A DNA stretch of 64,000 bases from Euborellia annulipes (GCA_023213315.1 JAKCPI010010606.1:186001-250000); one strand, 5' to 3'; numbered from the stretch's first letter, positions 34,920 to 46,629 are shown. Translations and numbers: made by a program. The notes: generated by a model from the sequence alone, not told the origin.

Positions 34920-35700
34920 TACACCATTTTTTACTTCTCTTATCATTTTAAATATTAATATATATAGAGAGAATTGAATTCATGTCAAAAATTCGATGTC
35001 GAGATTTTGATGGATATACACGTTTTGAGGTCCCCTGAGTCCAAAAAAGAAGGGCAAAATGGCCTGTCTGTGTGTCAACAAAATATCTCAAAAACGAAAT
35101 AGCTAGGAAATTGGAATTTAATATTTAAGCTAAGCACCCCCTGGGATGTAACACGAAGCTTTTGAACAAAATCAGTTAAAGATTACTGTACTAGTACTTT
35201 ACTGATGTATTATTTCAGTTTGTGGAACTAAGTTCTTTAACGCGGCTTACTCAGAATGAAATGGGAGAAAATTTAACGTAACAAAAATGCGTTCCCAGCG
35301 TTCCCGAGCGATGTCGGAGGAAGGCGAGATTAGCCGAAGCCTTGGCGAGGCCACGCCCATCTTCTCCTTCTATTTATTTCCTTCTATCTACCGTATGAGA
35401 CGAGCAAGAGGTTCCAGGTTCCCTAGCCAGACGGAAAGCTTTCTGTCTATTTAAATGATATTCATATTAAATTATTGTATATTCTGAGTTGAAGAAAAAG
35501 CGTGAGGAACTTCGTTCCTGCCGGTGGTCCCACGATCCCACACGTTTGCTTTTTTATGATTTTCTCAAATTTCGCTCTAATGATTTTAATTAAAATTCAT
35601 AAATCACTTATTTTTTAGATGCTCTTTAAAATGTGTATTCTCATTATGCCATCAAAATTGTTTTAAGCACACTTTACTCTTATACTTCATATGAAGATCA
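34920..35700 (+). mobile_element. Family A copy split by a MITE
   Basis: The left part (34930-35220) runs from the TTACTTCTCTTATC end through TACTAGTACTTTACTGATG. The right part (35560-35700) resumes at GATTTTCTCAAATTTCGC. The GGAACGAAGTTC MITE lies between. A hammerhead foldback abuts the far end at about 35705. Confidence 0.65.
35224..35528 (+). mobile_element. MITE of the GGAACGAAGTTC family, nested
   Basis: The left end GGAACTAAGTTC and right end GGAACTTCGTTCC form the inverted termini. The interior has GCGGCTTACTCAG and GGCGAGATTAGCCGAAGC. It is inserted in a family A copy whose two halves flank it, so the family transposed after family A. Confidence 0.7.
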
Positions 35701-35704
35701 AACA

Positions 35705-36000
35705 TTGATATACAGTGAGAAGAATGAATAAATAAACCCGGGGGGGGTTTTTCCCCAAATTTTTTTAATAAAATTTTTCCGCTATGGGTCAACGTTTCGG
35801 TGCCAAACGACTCTTTCTTCAGGACCATGCGGAGCCAAGAAAACAAATAGTCCTCAATTTTGTCATTAAATCACCCTAGTAGTGAAAGGCAATGGAGCCA
35901 AACAAAGAATCCGAAACGTTGACTCATAGCGGAAGAAGTTAATTCAAATAAATTAGCATCTCCGGATTTAGTATTTATTCATTCTTCTTACTAATATCTG
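35705..36000. mobile_element. Inverted-pair hammerhead element
   Basis: The arms share AAGAATGAATAAATA at the ends and CCGCTATGGGTCAACGTTTC / GAAACGTTGACTCATAGCGG inside. A G8 run sits in the left arm. It abuts a family A end. Confidence 0.65.
35785..35828 (-). ncRNA. Hammerhead-ribozyme-like motif
   Basis: Minus strand: helix I GGUC/GACC (extended by AU/AU past a bulge), core CUGAAGA exactly, spacer A, a poorly pairing helix II, GAAA, CG, UU. The partner in the other arm (35895-35924) keeps only GAAACGTTGACT. Confidence 0.55.
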
Positions 36001-37056
36001 CCCCCTATCTTCATCAGCAATGAAATAGAACTACTTGCTGCAGTCTTCTTTTTCGTCTTCTTTTAAAGGAATAAGAAAAAAAAATTCTATACCATATGTG
36101 TATTTATTTAATTTTAAAGAGAATTTTTTTTATAAATCTCAAAGGATTTAAAACAGATCATTAAATTATAGAGGCTCTAAAGAGATTTTAGGATTGATTC
36201 CAATTAAGTGAAATAATTGACTTCCAAATTTTTCTAGGTTAAGTGGAGTTATAAAATAAAAAGAGTATTTCGTTCTATTAAAATCTTAAAAAAAAAGGAA
36301 TGGTATGGCCACTTTCCCTAAGTGTCTTTTCGTAGCCCTTGATTAAAAGACTTCGTCTCCTTCTCTTCGCCTTTCCTTCATCCTCTCTCTCTTCTATTTA
36401 TTTATCACTTTAATAGAATAATAATAAAAGTAAGGTATAAAATGAAAAAAATCTGATGTGACGCTCACAAAAGCTATAAGTATAAAATATTAATGAAATG
36501 AATAATTTATTAAAATTTATTTATATTCTACATTGTCTTGTACACTGTAAAAAAAAATTTTTATTTTAGGTTGTTTTATATAAAAAAATTAACAATTTTT
36601 CCTTTAAATAATAACAACCATACATTTGTATAATAAATCTACAAATCACATAATATATGAGAAAAATTTATTATTAAATTTTATAGAAAACGATTTTGAG
36701 TTTAGCCGGGTGAATGTTGTGATGGACAGACTCATTCGATGCTCTACAGTTATTATTAATAACCTAATAATTTTTTTTTTTTCCTTTCCCGAACAAAGTG
36801 ATGACTGACATACTGTAGGCGTGCGCACATGGGAGGCCTGGGTGCCTGGACACACCCATTTTAAGTTTTTCCAACAGACAACTAACAAGGGGAGTGATAG
36901 TTGATAAGACCGATTTGAACGAAAAATTTTTTATGTGTAGTACTTGATGAAAACGAATTCTGTTAAAGCAGAGAACGGCTCAACGTTCGTCTAAAAAAAT
37001 GTTAAAGATTTTGCCTGCATGCCTTAAGCCGTTACTAACAATAACATTTACAAATG

Positions 37057-37128
37057 TCGCGATGGCTAGATCGGTAGGGCGCATTCTTTGTAAACAAAAA
37101 TCCCGAGTTCGAATCTCTTCTTGTGCTA
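37057..37128 (+). other. tRNA-like pol III module, left arm of foldback 2
   Basis: The A box TGGCTAGATCGGT and the B box GAGTTCGAATC (37105-37115) match the consensus well, and T10 follows from 37132. The sequence differs from the foldback 1 module, but its position, orientation and terminator are the same. Confidence 0.6.
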
Positions 37129-37637
37129 CTATTTTTTTTTGTGTAATTTATTTATTTATTTTTTTTTGTTTCAGAATATTTTTTAATATTAATAAATAAA
37201 TAAAAAGTTTTTTTTTAATTAATGGCATTTAATTTTCAACATGTTCCATATATTTAAAGAAAATTCGAATGCTTTCTGTCAAAAATATAATATAAGGAAA
37301 TATTTAATATTATACTAGAAATATATTACTATTAATTGGACACATAAATAAATTTATAATAATATTTATGTTTTAAACAGTTGGGTCGTTCATTTTCCGA
37401 ACTTTGACCATGTTACGACAATATTTTTTTATGTGTCCAATTAATAGTAATATATTTCTAGTATAATATTAAATATTTTCTTATATTATATTTTTGACAG
37501 AAAATTCGAATTTTCTTTAAATATATGGAACATGTTGAAAATTAAATGCCATTAATTAAAAAAACTTTTTATTTATTTATTAATATTAAAAAATATTCTG
37601 AAACAAAAAAAATAAATAAATAAATTACAAAAAAAAT

Positions 37638-37709
37638 AGTTGCACAAGAAGAGATTCGAACTCGGGATTTTTTGTTTACAAAGAATGCCCTACCGATCTA
37701 GCATCGCAT
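37638..37709 (-). other. tRNA-like pol III module, right arm of foldback 2
   Basis: Inverted partner of 37057-37128. The B box is intact (GAGTTCGAATC on the minus strand), the A-box region is altered by a small deletion (GATGCTAGATCGG), and the T-run after it is shorter. Confidence 0.55.
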
Positions 37710-38086
37710 TTGTAAATGTTATTGTTAGTAATAAGGCATGCAGGCAAAATCTTTAACATTTTTTTTTAGACAAGTTGAGAAGGCTTCTCGGTTTAACAGA
37801 ATTCGTTTTTCATCAAGTACTACACATAAAAAAATTTTCGTTCAAATCGGTCTTATCAAGGCTATGCACTCCCCTTGTAAGTGGAAAACTTTTCCATTCT
37901 TTTTTTAAATAATTGCATTTTTAATACATAAAATATTAAAAACTCGTACATGTTAGTCTTTTTTTTAATGTATTTAGATTCATCTTTATTTTAAAATACT
38001 AAGCCGCCTTAGTTGCAATATAACATGTTTCAACGTCATGGCACCTTCCCGATATAAATATTTAAAAAAAAAGTACAAGGATTAAA

Positions 38087-38551
38087 CAATCTCTTTGATT
38101 GAAATTCAATTATTATTATTTTTTATTGTATACGAGTTTTGCTTTTTTTTTTTTAATGGAAAATCCTCATGGATATTCAACGAAAAACTTTCTCGAGTAG
38201 TACCGGACACTAAATCGTCCTTCTGTGGTCTGGTGGTTTAATCAATCCTCAAAATCACGGTTAATCAAGAAGCTATTTATTTATAAAATTTAGCAAACCT
38301 CTTTTTGCAAAATTGCTTTGATTTGTGGGGATTTGAAATTAAGAGGTTTGTTAAATTTTCGTATTCGATAGCTTCTAATTTAACAGCAACTTTTTGTTGG
38401 AAATTACATACCAAACCACAGAATGGGTTTTAGACGGTAAGAGAGTAGCACTACTCGACCCAAAATTTTGCGTTGAGTGTCCATGGAGATTTCTACCTTA
38501 AAAAAGCAAATCTCACATACAAAAATAATTATTATCAAAGAGATTGTTTAA
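38087..38551. mobile_element. Inverted-repeat element (AAACAATCTCTTTGAT ends)
   Basis: AAACAATCTCTTTGAT (from about 38085) and its exact complement (to about 38551) bound it. Inner inverted segments include CATGGATATTCAACG with CGTTGAGTGTCCATGG, and AGCAAACCTCTTTTTG with AAGAGGTTTGTTAAA. Noncoding. Confidence 0.55.
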
Positions 38552-38889
38552 ACATAAAATAAAAAATATTTAATGATTCTCCTATAAGTTGCTAGATAAC
38601 TTCGACATGCGTTTTTAGAATCTCGATCATAATAGAGGTACCGCTGCGATTTTCGTAACAAAATTATATTGAATATTGCTTTATAGCCTAAAAAAAATGT
38701 TCCTGGCTCTAAGTCCCGGGACTGACACATAGATAGCACCACCAATGCCATGTAATTGTGTTTTTCGGTAGTACCAACCTTCAAAAGATAAGTGTAAAAA
38801 TTTCATGACATTCGGTTCAGAAGTTGTCGATATATGAAAGGTTAATTGACGCTACATTTACAATGCACAAGTCGATGGTGAAATCGAAC

Positions 38890-39130
38890 GATTGACGATT
38901 TGAATTACTTCCACACCCCCCATATTCACCAGATCTGACTCCATCTGACTTCAAACTGTTGGAAGATCTCAAAAAGATCCACCAGGGAAGAGATGATGAG
39001 GTTATAGCCTATTTTAAGGCCAAATGTGTTGTTCTTATAATTTCTTAGAGGAAGATATACAATTATATATAAGCTATACTCTAAAAGCAAAAGATTGAAA
39101 AGCATTATAAATCGGAATAATAAATCTAAA
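38890..39130 (+). pseudogene. Mariner transposase C-terminal remnant
   Basis: A + strand frame reads ELLPHPPYSPDLTPSDFKLL and then EDLKKIHQGRDDEVIAYFK. The SPDLxPSD motif contains the third catalytic aspartate of mariner DD34D transposases. Stops follow. The upstream catalytic region is missing or shifted. Confidence 0.75.
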
Positions 39131-39743
39131 CTATTAAAAAGAATCATTACTTATACTTGTAATTAAGTACAATTAGTATTATGTTAGTTCAAAAGTTTGT
39201 ATGTATAATAATAAACGATTTATTCTTAAAAAAAAAAAAAAGAAATCTGAATGAATTATGAATGGAATATAAAGGGACACTTTTCTACTAACGCAGAACA
39301 GCCGACGTCATTTTATCATTTAAATGTCTTTAACTACAATATTTCATTGTGATATGTCGATAAATCCTTCTGGGTTGAAGAAGCGACAAAGAAATTTGTG
39401 TCTCCACCTAAGAGAGAAAAATGAAAATTGTGTACCAACTTGAAAAAAAAAAGTTTCCAAACACATTTATCCTAGAGGATTACTGCCTCTGATTTGTCAA
39501 TTCACAAATTTTTCAAAAAATTATTAAAATTTAAAGCAACGTCACTCAAGAACGCATAGCTAGTAAACAACGATTTCTGTACTAGGAATTTCTCCTGATA
39601 TTTTATACCAAAACATTTTGATTATAAATCAGTAGAATAATATATAGAAGTCTTAAATTCTCAAATTACTTGAAACTTAGATTGTATTGTAGTAAAATGG
39701 TGAACCATTAAAAAATAAAAATTTTTTTAATGAAAATAATATA

Positions 39744-39910
39744 CTTTTTCTTCTTCTTCTTTCTTAGCCTTAAATCCCGCGGTGCAGGGTCAGCGGTCAT
39801 GGGTTTTTGCGACCGGGAATGAATAGAACAGGCCGGCCCGTCGCATGGTCTGACGCCTGTTGAAAATATAGAAGGGAAGGGACTGACATGCAAAGAACAG
39901 GAAAAGGGAA
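39744..39910 (-). mobile_element. LINE 3' UTR fragment
   Basis: Minus-strand match to the 3' UTR at 11400-11540: ACCATGCGACGGGCCGGCC, then CCCTGCACCGCGGGATT and a GAAGAAGAA-type tail at the left end. Severely 5'-truncated. Confidence 0.65.
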
Positions 39911-39924
39911 GGGAAGGTTTAAAT

Positions 39925-40675
39925 TACAATTCATGATATAAAATTTATAAATATTTGTATTTTGTTACCATGGCAACCATTTCTCCAATCTTTCCTATGA
40001 AGAGTAAAGTGTGCTTCAAAAAGATTTCAAGGGCAAAAAGAGAATATACAATTTAAAGAGCATCTAAAAAATAATTGATTTATCAATTTTAAACAAAATC
40101 GTTGGAGCGAATTTTGAGAAATAAAAAAAAAAAAAAAAAAACTGAAAAAGTATAGTGAGGGACAATATTAAGCCCTACCCAAGTGTTTTCTACTTGTGAT
40201 TATTTCATTGTTTTTATAAAAGAAAATGAAAATCTTTATTGAAAATTTTCTAGGTTTGAACCATGGACGTTTCCATAAAAAAATATTTAAAATTTTTTTA
40301 AAAACAATGAAATAATCACAAGTAGAAAACGCATAGGTGAGACTTAATATTGTCCCTCATTATACATCAGTAAAGTACTAGCACTTTTTGGCCGATTTTG
40401 ATCAAAAACTTCCTGTTACGTCCCAGGAGGGTGCTTAACTTAAATATAAAATTTCAACTTCGTAGCTCTTCTCGTTTTTGAGATATTTTGTTCACACACA
40501 AACAGACAGGCAGACCATGTTGTGAAAATCACTTTTTTGAATTCAGGGGACCTCAAAACATATATACATCAAAATCTCGATATCGAATTTTTGACAAGAA
40601 TCCAATACTTTCTTTCTATATATTTATATTTAATATATAGAGAAATATTACGTATATAGGTAAGAGAAAGTAAAA
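39925..40675 (-). mobile_element. Family A copy with a nested MITE
   Basis: The body starts at TATTTTGTTACCATGGC (X-box palindrome 39964-39977), is interrupted by a TA-flanked MITE at about 40153-40362, and ends at the ATACTTTCTTTC / GAGAAAGTAAAA hairpin at about 40672. Confidence 0.7.
40153..40362. mobile_element. Small TA-target MITE
   Basis: The ends TAGTGAGGGACAATATTAAG and CTTAATATTGTCCCTCATTA are inverted and flanked by TA. The inner arms pair TTTTCTACTTGTGATTATTT with its complement. A CAGTGAGAGACAATATTA motif at about 6089 may be one end of another copy. Confidence 0.65.
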
Positions 40676-40904
40676 ATAATATACTTGATTTGATTGTATC
40701 AATATATAAATTTTTTTTTTAATTAAGCAAATTTAATTTTATTTAAGACAAAATGTTATTTTCTGTTTAAATTATAGGCGTTGAAAAAATAAATATTAAG
40801 TCATTGAAATTCAAATCATATTTATTCCATTGAGGAGCCCTTCTGATCATGAAGAAACGTATTTTTTTTTTTTTTTTTTTAACTAAACAACCTCTCTCAG
40901 AAAA

Positions 40905-41165
40905 GTACGGATGAATAATGGCCGGGACAGCTGTAAGAAATCCGGGATTCTGGATGGCATTGCTCCTTCGGGATGGCTCCGGCCGTTTGCACTTTGCCCA
41001 ATCCTCGTTCCCTTCTATGATAAATAATAGTCGAGTCGACCACAAACAGCAGAGCACCAGCCAGCTAGGACCATTTCCATTTACACATCGGATTACATCC
41101 TTGAACATTTTCTTTAAACGAAATCCCCAACTTAAACTCTCCCTTAGTTCACATTTTAATTAACT
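40905..41165. other. Candidate conserved noncoding element
   Basis: A distinctly less AT-rich island (GGGACAGCTGTAAG, CTTCGGGATGGCTCC, ATGATAAATAATAG) has no repeat partner. An open frame runs on each strand, but neither gives a recognisable protein and splice sites are lacking. The E-box CAGCTG and GATA-type words are compatible with regulation. Confidence 0.35.
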
Positions 41166-41299
41166 TCACATATGAATCTCAGGTCTAATAAAATTTTATA
41201 AGATAAAACTATTATTGCACTATATTTTAAAAACAATTAAAATTTGTATTAATGCATCTTCAGTTTAGTGTTTGTTTTTTTTCTTGGTGAAATCAAATT

Positions 41300-42370
41300 T
41301 AAAAATCTGGTGTGATTAAAGCACCACACAGAACTTTCTCTTCCTCGAAAGTTGTGTACTGTGCTGTCATACCAGATTACGGGATATATTTATTTTCCCA
41401 TAGCTTGAACACTTGCGTTTCATAAGTAAAAAAGTCAATTGATTCAAAATTTCCATAGACTTTGTGTATTTTAATGTATGTTAAATGTTAACTGCTTGAA
41501 ATAAAAAACTATGGTTATTTTTCAAAATTTTAATCTCATATACACAACAAATTGAGAATCCTAAATAAATACAAAATTTCATAAAAATTGGAAAACATAT
41601 TTTTAAATGTGTAAATAATCCCAAAGAGGGCCCCCTTTTGAATCGAAATTTACATGCAAATCCCCATAGGGATTTAACATTGACTCTATGGAAGGAAGAG
41701 CCGGAAAATGAATTTGAAAACTCGGAAATACTACATCAGTAAAGTGAGCTTCAATCAATTTTCACGATAAATTTTACTCTTCTTCTTCTTCTTCTTCTCT
41801 CTTCGCCATGTCCCGCGATGCGGGGTCGGCGGACCTCACTCTTTCCCTCCAACCCTATCATACGTATTTACGACCGGAAGAAAAAGGACAGGCCGGCCCG
41901 TCGCACGGTCTGACGCCTGTTGAAAAGAGGAAGGAAGAGACAGACAGTGCCTGTCCCAGCTCGGACAGCTCGTGGTCGCCATCCACGTACCCACAAGTTG
42001 TGGGCCCCTGAGCAATCACAATAAATTTTACTGATATGCTTTTTTAAAGAGCATCTAAAAAATAATTGATTTAAGAATTTTAATCAAAATCGTTAGAGCC
42101 AATTTTGAAATAATCGAAAACCAAGACAGAATAATTTACATAAATTAAATATTTAAAATAACTAAAAAGAACGCAAATATTGCTAAGGTTATTATAAACG
42201 CGATAAAGAGAATCTAAAAAAATAATTGACTTTTTGATTTTATGGAGACCAATTTGCGGGATCCACTTTTTTGCCTTAGGGGGCCTCAAAACCATCAAAA
42301 TCTCTCCTTCGAATTTTTGACATGATCGACATACTTTCTCACTTTATATTACATTTAAGAGAAAGTAAAA
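41300..42370 (-). mobile_element. Family A variant with LINE insertion
   Basis: It has the CTGGTGTGATTAAAGC hairpin (41302-41382), then a subfamily-specific segment (AATTGGAAAACATATTTT, TTACATGCAAATCCCCA) shared with 55910-56170, then a LINE fragment (41777-42013), then the family A body and end (42040-42368). Confidence 0.6.
41777..42013 (-). mobile_element. LINE 3' UTR fragment nested in family A
   Basis: Minus strand: CCCACAACTTGTGGG, CCGAGCTGGGACAGGC, ACCGTGCGACGGGCCGG and a GAAGAAGAAGAAGAA tail at 41777-41798. Target duplication not resolved. The left edge is the true 3' end. Confidence 0.7.
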
Positions 42371-43034
42371 AATTAAAATCACATTTACTTTGAAAATATT
42401 AATCTTGTATTAATGCACCCCACCCCATTGAAAACTAGTATTAAATAAATAACTCAAGTCAAGAAAATAATTTATCTATTTTCTCTGTTATCAATCAACT
42501 CGAAATCTTAATAATAATTATTATTCTCTTGTGATTGTATTGATGGAGACCACGAATCCAAATTATCGTTATCATGAAAAAGTAATTTCTCAAAGGCTAA
42601 GAGAAAATCAAGTCTCAACAACAGCGACAGCCATATTGTTTTACTTAGGATAATTTTTTGCAAAGATTTTATCACATATTTTCAAATAAAAATAAAATCC
42701 AGCTTTATTTAAAAAAAAAAAAAAAAAACCCTTTACAAACAAGGTGTATATTTATTTGTCAGAGTTTAATCATTTGTCACAGTGTGACAATCAACAAAAA
42801 ATATATCTAGGTGAATATTTGTCGTTGTCACCCTCTTTTAACACACATGGTATTTGTCTCTTGATTTAGCTAATTACCAGAAATTATTTATTATAAAAAT
42901 ACTCTGGATAAGTATATATTTCTTTTGAAAAACAAAAAAATAAATACTTTAATATGATCTTTGAATAACAGTCAAATATTTGGCTGAATAAATAACTAAC
43001 ACTAGGTTAAGTTTCAAAAAGTTTATTTTTAGCT

Positions 43035-43070
43035 TAAGCTCATTTCGACGTTAATACGTCATCTAATTAA
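43035..43070 (-). ncRNA. Decayed hammerhead-like motif (left arm)
   Basis: Helix II is perfect (GACGT / ACGTC) and GAAA is intact on the minus strand, but the first core segment reads AATTAGA. Confidence 0.35.
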
Positions 43071-43105
43071 ATTGTTAATAAATAATGTAATAATTAGTTT
43101 GTGTC

Positions 43106-43150
43106 ATAACTCTGAAGATGTCGTATTAATGTCGAAATGCGCTTAAGCTA
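43106..43150 (+). ncRNA. Hammerhead-ribozyme-like motif (right arm)
   Basis: Core CTGAAGA exact (43112-43118), spacer T, a weakened helix II (GTC..GTC), GAAA exact, TGCGC helix III, TT, AAGCT. Helix I pairing is poor here, but the cognate element at 14540 keeps it. Confidence 0.5.
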
Positions 43151-43199
43151 AAAATAAAAACCTTTTGAAACTTAACCTAGTGTTATTATTTTTTTTTTA

Positions 43200-44090
43200 T
43201 CTATAATTAGATGAAAATTTAATTAAATTTAAGAAGGTTTCAACTAGTGTCAACGGTGAATTCTTTGAATTATATTTAAAAAAATAAAATGAAAACTTTT
43301 CTTAGCATGTCTCCATTTCAAGACGGTATTAAATTTTTATATAGAAAATTTTACCTTTCTAATCTCGCTGCTTTTTAATGGATTCCTAACAGAACATTCG
43401 ATTTTCCTCCATCTTGCTTTTTTTCGTGTATTAAAAGCTTTTATTTCTTCTTGTGATTTGCTTCTTGATTTTATTTGAAGAAGACAGAGGTTTATGCGAA
43501 TATTTTCACACCCTACGACTCCTATAAATTCTCATTATCTAAGCCTTAAGTAATTTTATTTATAAACTTTTTATAGCTTCTGGATTAAATTTTCTGAAAG
43601 TTAAAACTACAGTAAAGCATAAATAAAACAAAAGTATTTTTTTTTCTCTCAAAACTAGAATTAGTTAATAAATTATAAATTATATTTTAAGACATATTTT
43701 ATTTTTCTATGGAATTTTAAATGAATAAAACTTTTAAGGATACTCTAACAATTTCGTTGCTAAATTGAAGTAGATAAGTTTCCTAAGCCTCAAAAAAAAA
43801 ATAATGTTGTATGTTAAATAAATTTTATAAACAAAAGCATAAATAACAAATTCGAGAAAGAATTTTTATTAGCCCTTTAGGCTATGAAAGAAAAAATTCA
43901 ATTCTTCTCTCTCCCTGACAGTTTAAGTTTTATTGATATATATATATAAATAACAATTGTTAATTCTCTGTTGGTACCAAAAGAAACTACAATATAAGAG
44001 CTATGAAATTTTTTTGAGGTTGTATACCATCAAAGAGTTTATTTTTGCAAGGGATTTCAAATATGAGCCTTGTTGATTTTAATTCCTCGT
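43200..44090. other. AT-rich noncoding stretch
   Basis: Nothing recognised besides homopolymer runs and a short TA microsatellite. Confidence 0.5.
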
Positions 44091-44104
44091 TTCATTTCTA
44101 TGGA

Positions 44105-44560
44105 TAAGATTTGGGGTTACCACCATGATCGTGAATCAAAACAAGAGCTGTGAATCCGGGTACTTAGGCTCTGAAAGAAATTAGGGTCCAGAAATTGGCC
44201 AAGAAGCTCTTAGCATCAGTTCTTTGGGATGTAAAAGGAATTTTGCTCGTTGATTACCTCAAAATTGGAAATATACTCAGATTCTTATTGTAATCTTTTG
44301 GACTAGCTGGCTGTATAAAAATTCGATTTACAGAAGAAAAATAATTTTTCATCAAGACAACTCACCCTCGCACATAGTTAAAATCACTGACTAAAAGCAC
44401 GAATTGTTGCAGCATCCACCATATTCGCCAGATTTAGCTCCTTCTGACTTCTGGCTGTCGTCGTATCTCTAAAAATTCATCCGTGGAAAACGTTTTTATC
44501 CGGATTCTCACTTCAGGGATTGAATTCATAAATCACTGAAAAAAATATATTGATATTTAG
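44105..44560 (+). pseudogene. Mariner (DD34D) transposase remnant
   Basis: Pieces in + frames read VLWDVKGILLVDYLKIG, FHQDNSPSHIVKIT and QHPPYSPDLAPSDFWL, then ENVFIRILTSGIEFINHFLK. These are, in order, the segment before the second catalytic block, the HxDN block with the second aspartate, and the SPDLAPSD block with the third. Only 24 residues separate the last two aspartates instead of 34, and stops and frameshifts intervene, so the gene is dead. The likely family is mariner of arthropods. Confidence 0.85.
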
Positions 44561-44749
44561 GGCTAGTATATTGATTAATAATAAATGTTTCAAACCATAA
44601 AATCGTGTTTTTCTTATCGAACGACAAAACTTGTTGAACAATCTTATCTAATAGGTAAGAGTAATAAAAATAAATATTTTTCAAAACCTTCCTTTTAATT
44701 ACATTATTACAAACATTCATTTAATTAATACACTTTCTTAAATTTCTTT

Positions 44750-44921
44750 TCAAGAATTTTAGAAATAAATTGAAATAAAATTCTTTTTCTGTAAATTGCT
44801 CCAGGGCCATCTTATCTCACTCTTTCTCTTTCTCTCTCTTTCTTTCTTTCTAACATCAAAAACAACATGTTTTATGTTTTCACTCTATAAAACAACAGAA
44901 AATTTTTCCCTGTTCCTCGTT

Positions 44922-44952
<31 letters not shown>

Positions 44953-46540
44953 CATTTGCGACATGAAATGTTCATGTTGCAAAATGTCGCTGATCAGACA
45001 TTTGATTGATGGCGAATGATATCGAAATATTGAAGCAAAAATACAGAACGACTTCGATCTTATTTAATAATTAACTTTATAAAAAAATAAATATATTATT
45101 TATTAAATAGTAATGATATGATCGATTAAATTCCAATTCCAAATATTTAGTTAAAGTATTTTATCTACTTTAAATGAATATTGAATATTCGTAAAAAAAA
45201 AAATTGGATTTATCATCCCCCCGCGTCCACGCTCTAGAAAATATTAATGTCTGATTATTAATATTTTATCCGTTTTATCATTAAACACATAATATTTTAG
45301 AAGGCTGGGTTTAATATATTATAACCTATATATTATGAGAGGTGGATAAAAATAAATGAGACAAGCTTATCTTTTTAAAAGATAGAACGAGCTCTGCCCT
45401 ATTTCGGTAATTTACTTTTTTCAATAAATTTTTGAATTTTTAGTAAACGTAATTTTTAAAATAAAGCTTTTCAAATTGAAAAAAAAATCTCGCTGGTTTA
45501 AAGTTTCTCCAATTTCATTTTTTTTTTTTTTTTTACTTTTATTTTTAAACGCTGAAAAGCCATTCAATTGCTCTTTTGTTTATTAAAAATTTTAATAGCC
45601 AAAATTATAAACCTACCCGCAATTAGACCAATTAAAAAATATTCCAATACAAAAACCAGCTGCTAATTCAAAAACGCTATAGTCAATTGAATAGTATTAT
45701 TAGCAAGAGAGAAAAAAAAAGCGAATCGATTTACTCACACTCGTGACCTTTGACGTTGATTAAAACCGAAACGTTTTAATAAATTTGAATTTTTATTTAC
45801 ATCCATTGACTGCTTGCTTCTTAAGTTCAATTTCAATTAGATATTTTTGATTTGAAAAACTCCTCACACACACACACACACGCACTTTCTTGCTGGACAA
45901 TAAATGAATGACTTCTTGTTTCGAGCCGAGGATTCGGCAAGACTTGAGGGATTTACTTGATTGCACCAGATTGTAGCGTATTTTTTGCTTAACAATAACT
46001 GCCTAAGCTCTAAGAATTAGGTGGGTAGGATAAGTGATTAAATATTTTTTAAAAGCTTAGCTCAAACGTTTTAAAAATCTAAAAAGCTTCAAACAACTAT
46101 TTAACAGACAAAAAACCATGAGGTGACTGCCAGGGTTTCTAAAGACTTATTAAAGAAACTCAATGCGATCACCTCTAAATTATAGCAACTCTCAAGCTCT
46201 ACAGCTTACGTTTCCACATTACCAGCAGCTTCCATCTTTGCCCCTCTTCCTCTACCTATATTAATATACAACCAAGACCGAGAATTTGCAAGAATAGTGA
46301 ACTGAAATTTTATAAAAATCAAAAACCAAACCCCCCTCCTCTCAAAGCTTATGTGTAAATAAAGAAAACAAATTTTGTCATTATGTGTGTGTATGTGGGT
46401 ATGTGTATATGGATATATATATAATTTTGGAATGACTTAATAATAATACAATATTTTGTATCATCTATGTTAAAATCAAATTCAAAAAAATTTATTGTAA
46501 CATCATATTTTTTATGTAAACACTTGCTTTGATGATTGTT
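44750..46540. other. AT-rich noncoding stretch
   Basis: No gene is recognised. It holds a T-run of about 30 (44927-44952), a CA microsatellite (45865-45883), a GT/TA-rich patch (46385-46420) and an isolated GAAACGTTTTAATAAATT near 45768 that may be a hammerhead relic. Confidence 0.45.
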
Positions 46541-46629
46541 ACTAACCTAATGGGAATGAGTGAAAATGGCGAGAAAATTTGAATCTAACTTCATGGGAAT
46601 GTCTGCAGATGGCACTGAGATCGTTGCAT

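Larger units (their letters stand above)
36886..37877. mobile_element. Foldback DNA element 2 with paired tRNA-like modules
   Basis: Inverted arms (about 36886-37348 and 37428-37877) surround an 80-bp loop. The ends are CAAGGGGAGTG and its complement. The flanking 3-bp target duplication is TAA (36883-36885 and 37878-37880). The subterminal AAGACCGATTTGAACG resembles CACCGATTTTGATC in the element at 20562, so the two are one family. Each arm carries a tRNA-like module reading inward and followed by a T-run. No transposase is encoded. Confidence 0.8.
42994..43189. mobile_element. Inverted-pair hammerhead element (GCGC type)
   Basis: The termini AACACTAGGTTAAGTTTCAA and TTGAAACTTAACCTAGTGTT are perfect inverted repeats. 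The arms continue into TTTTTAGCTTAAGC. At about 196 bp it is a short example of the class and has two outward-facing motifs. Confidence 0.75.

Noticed and set aside
37057..37128. Functional tRNA gene
   Set aside because: The A and B boxes are good, but no acceptor stem closes it and it lies in a foldback arm with a mutated twin.
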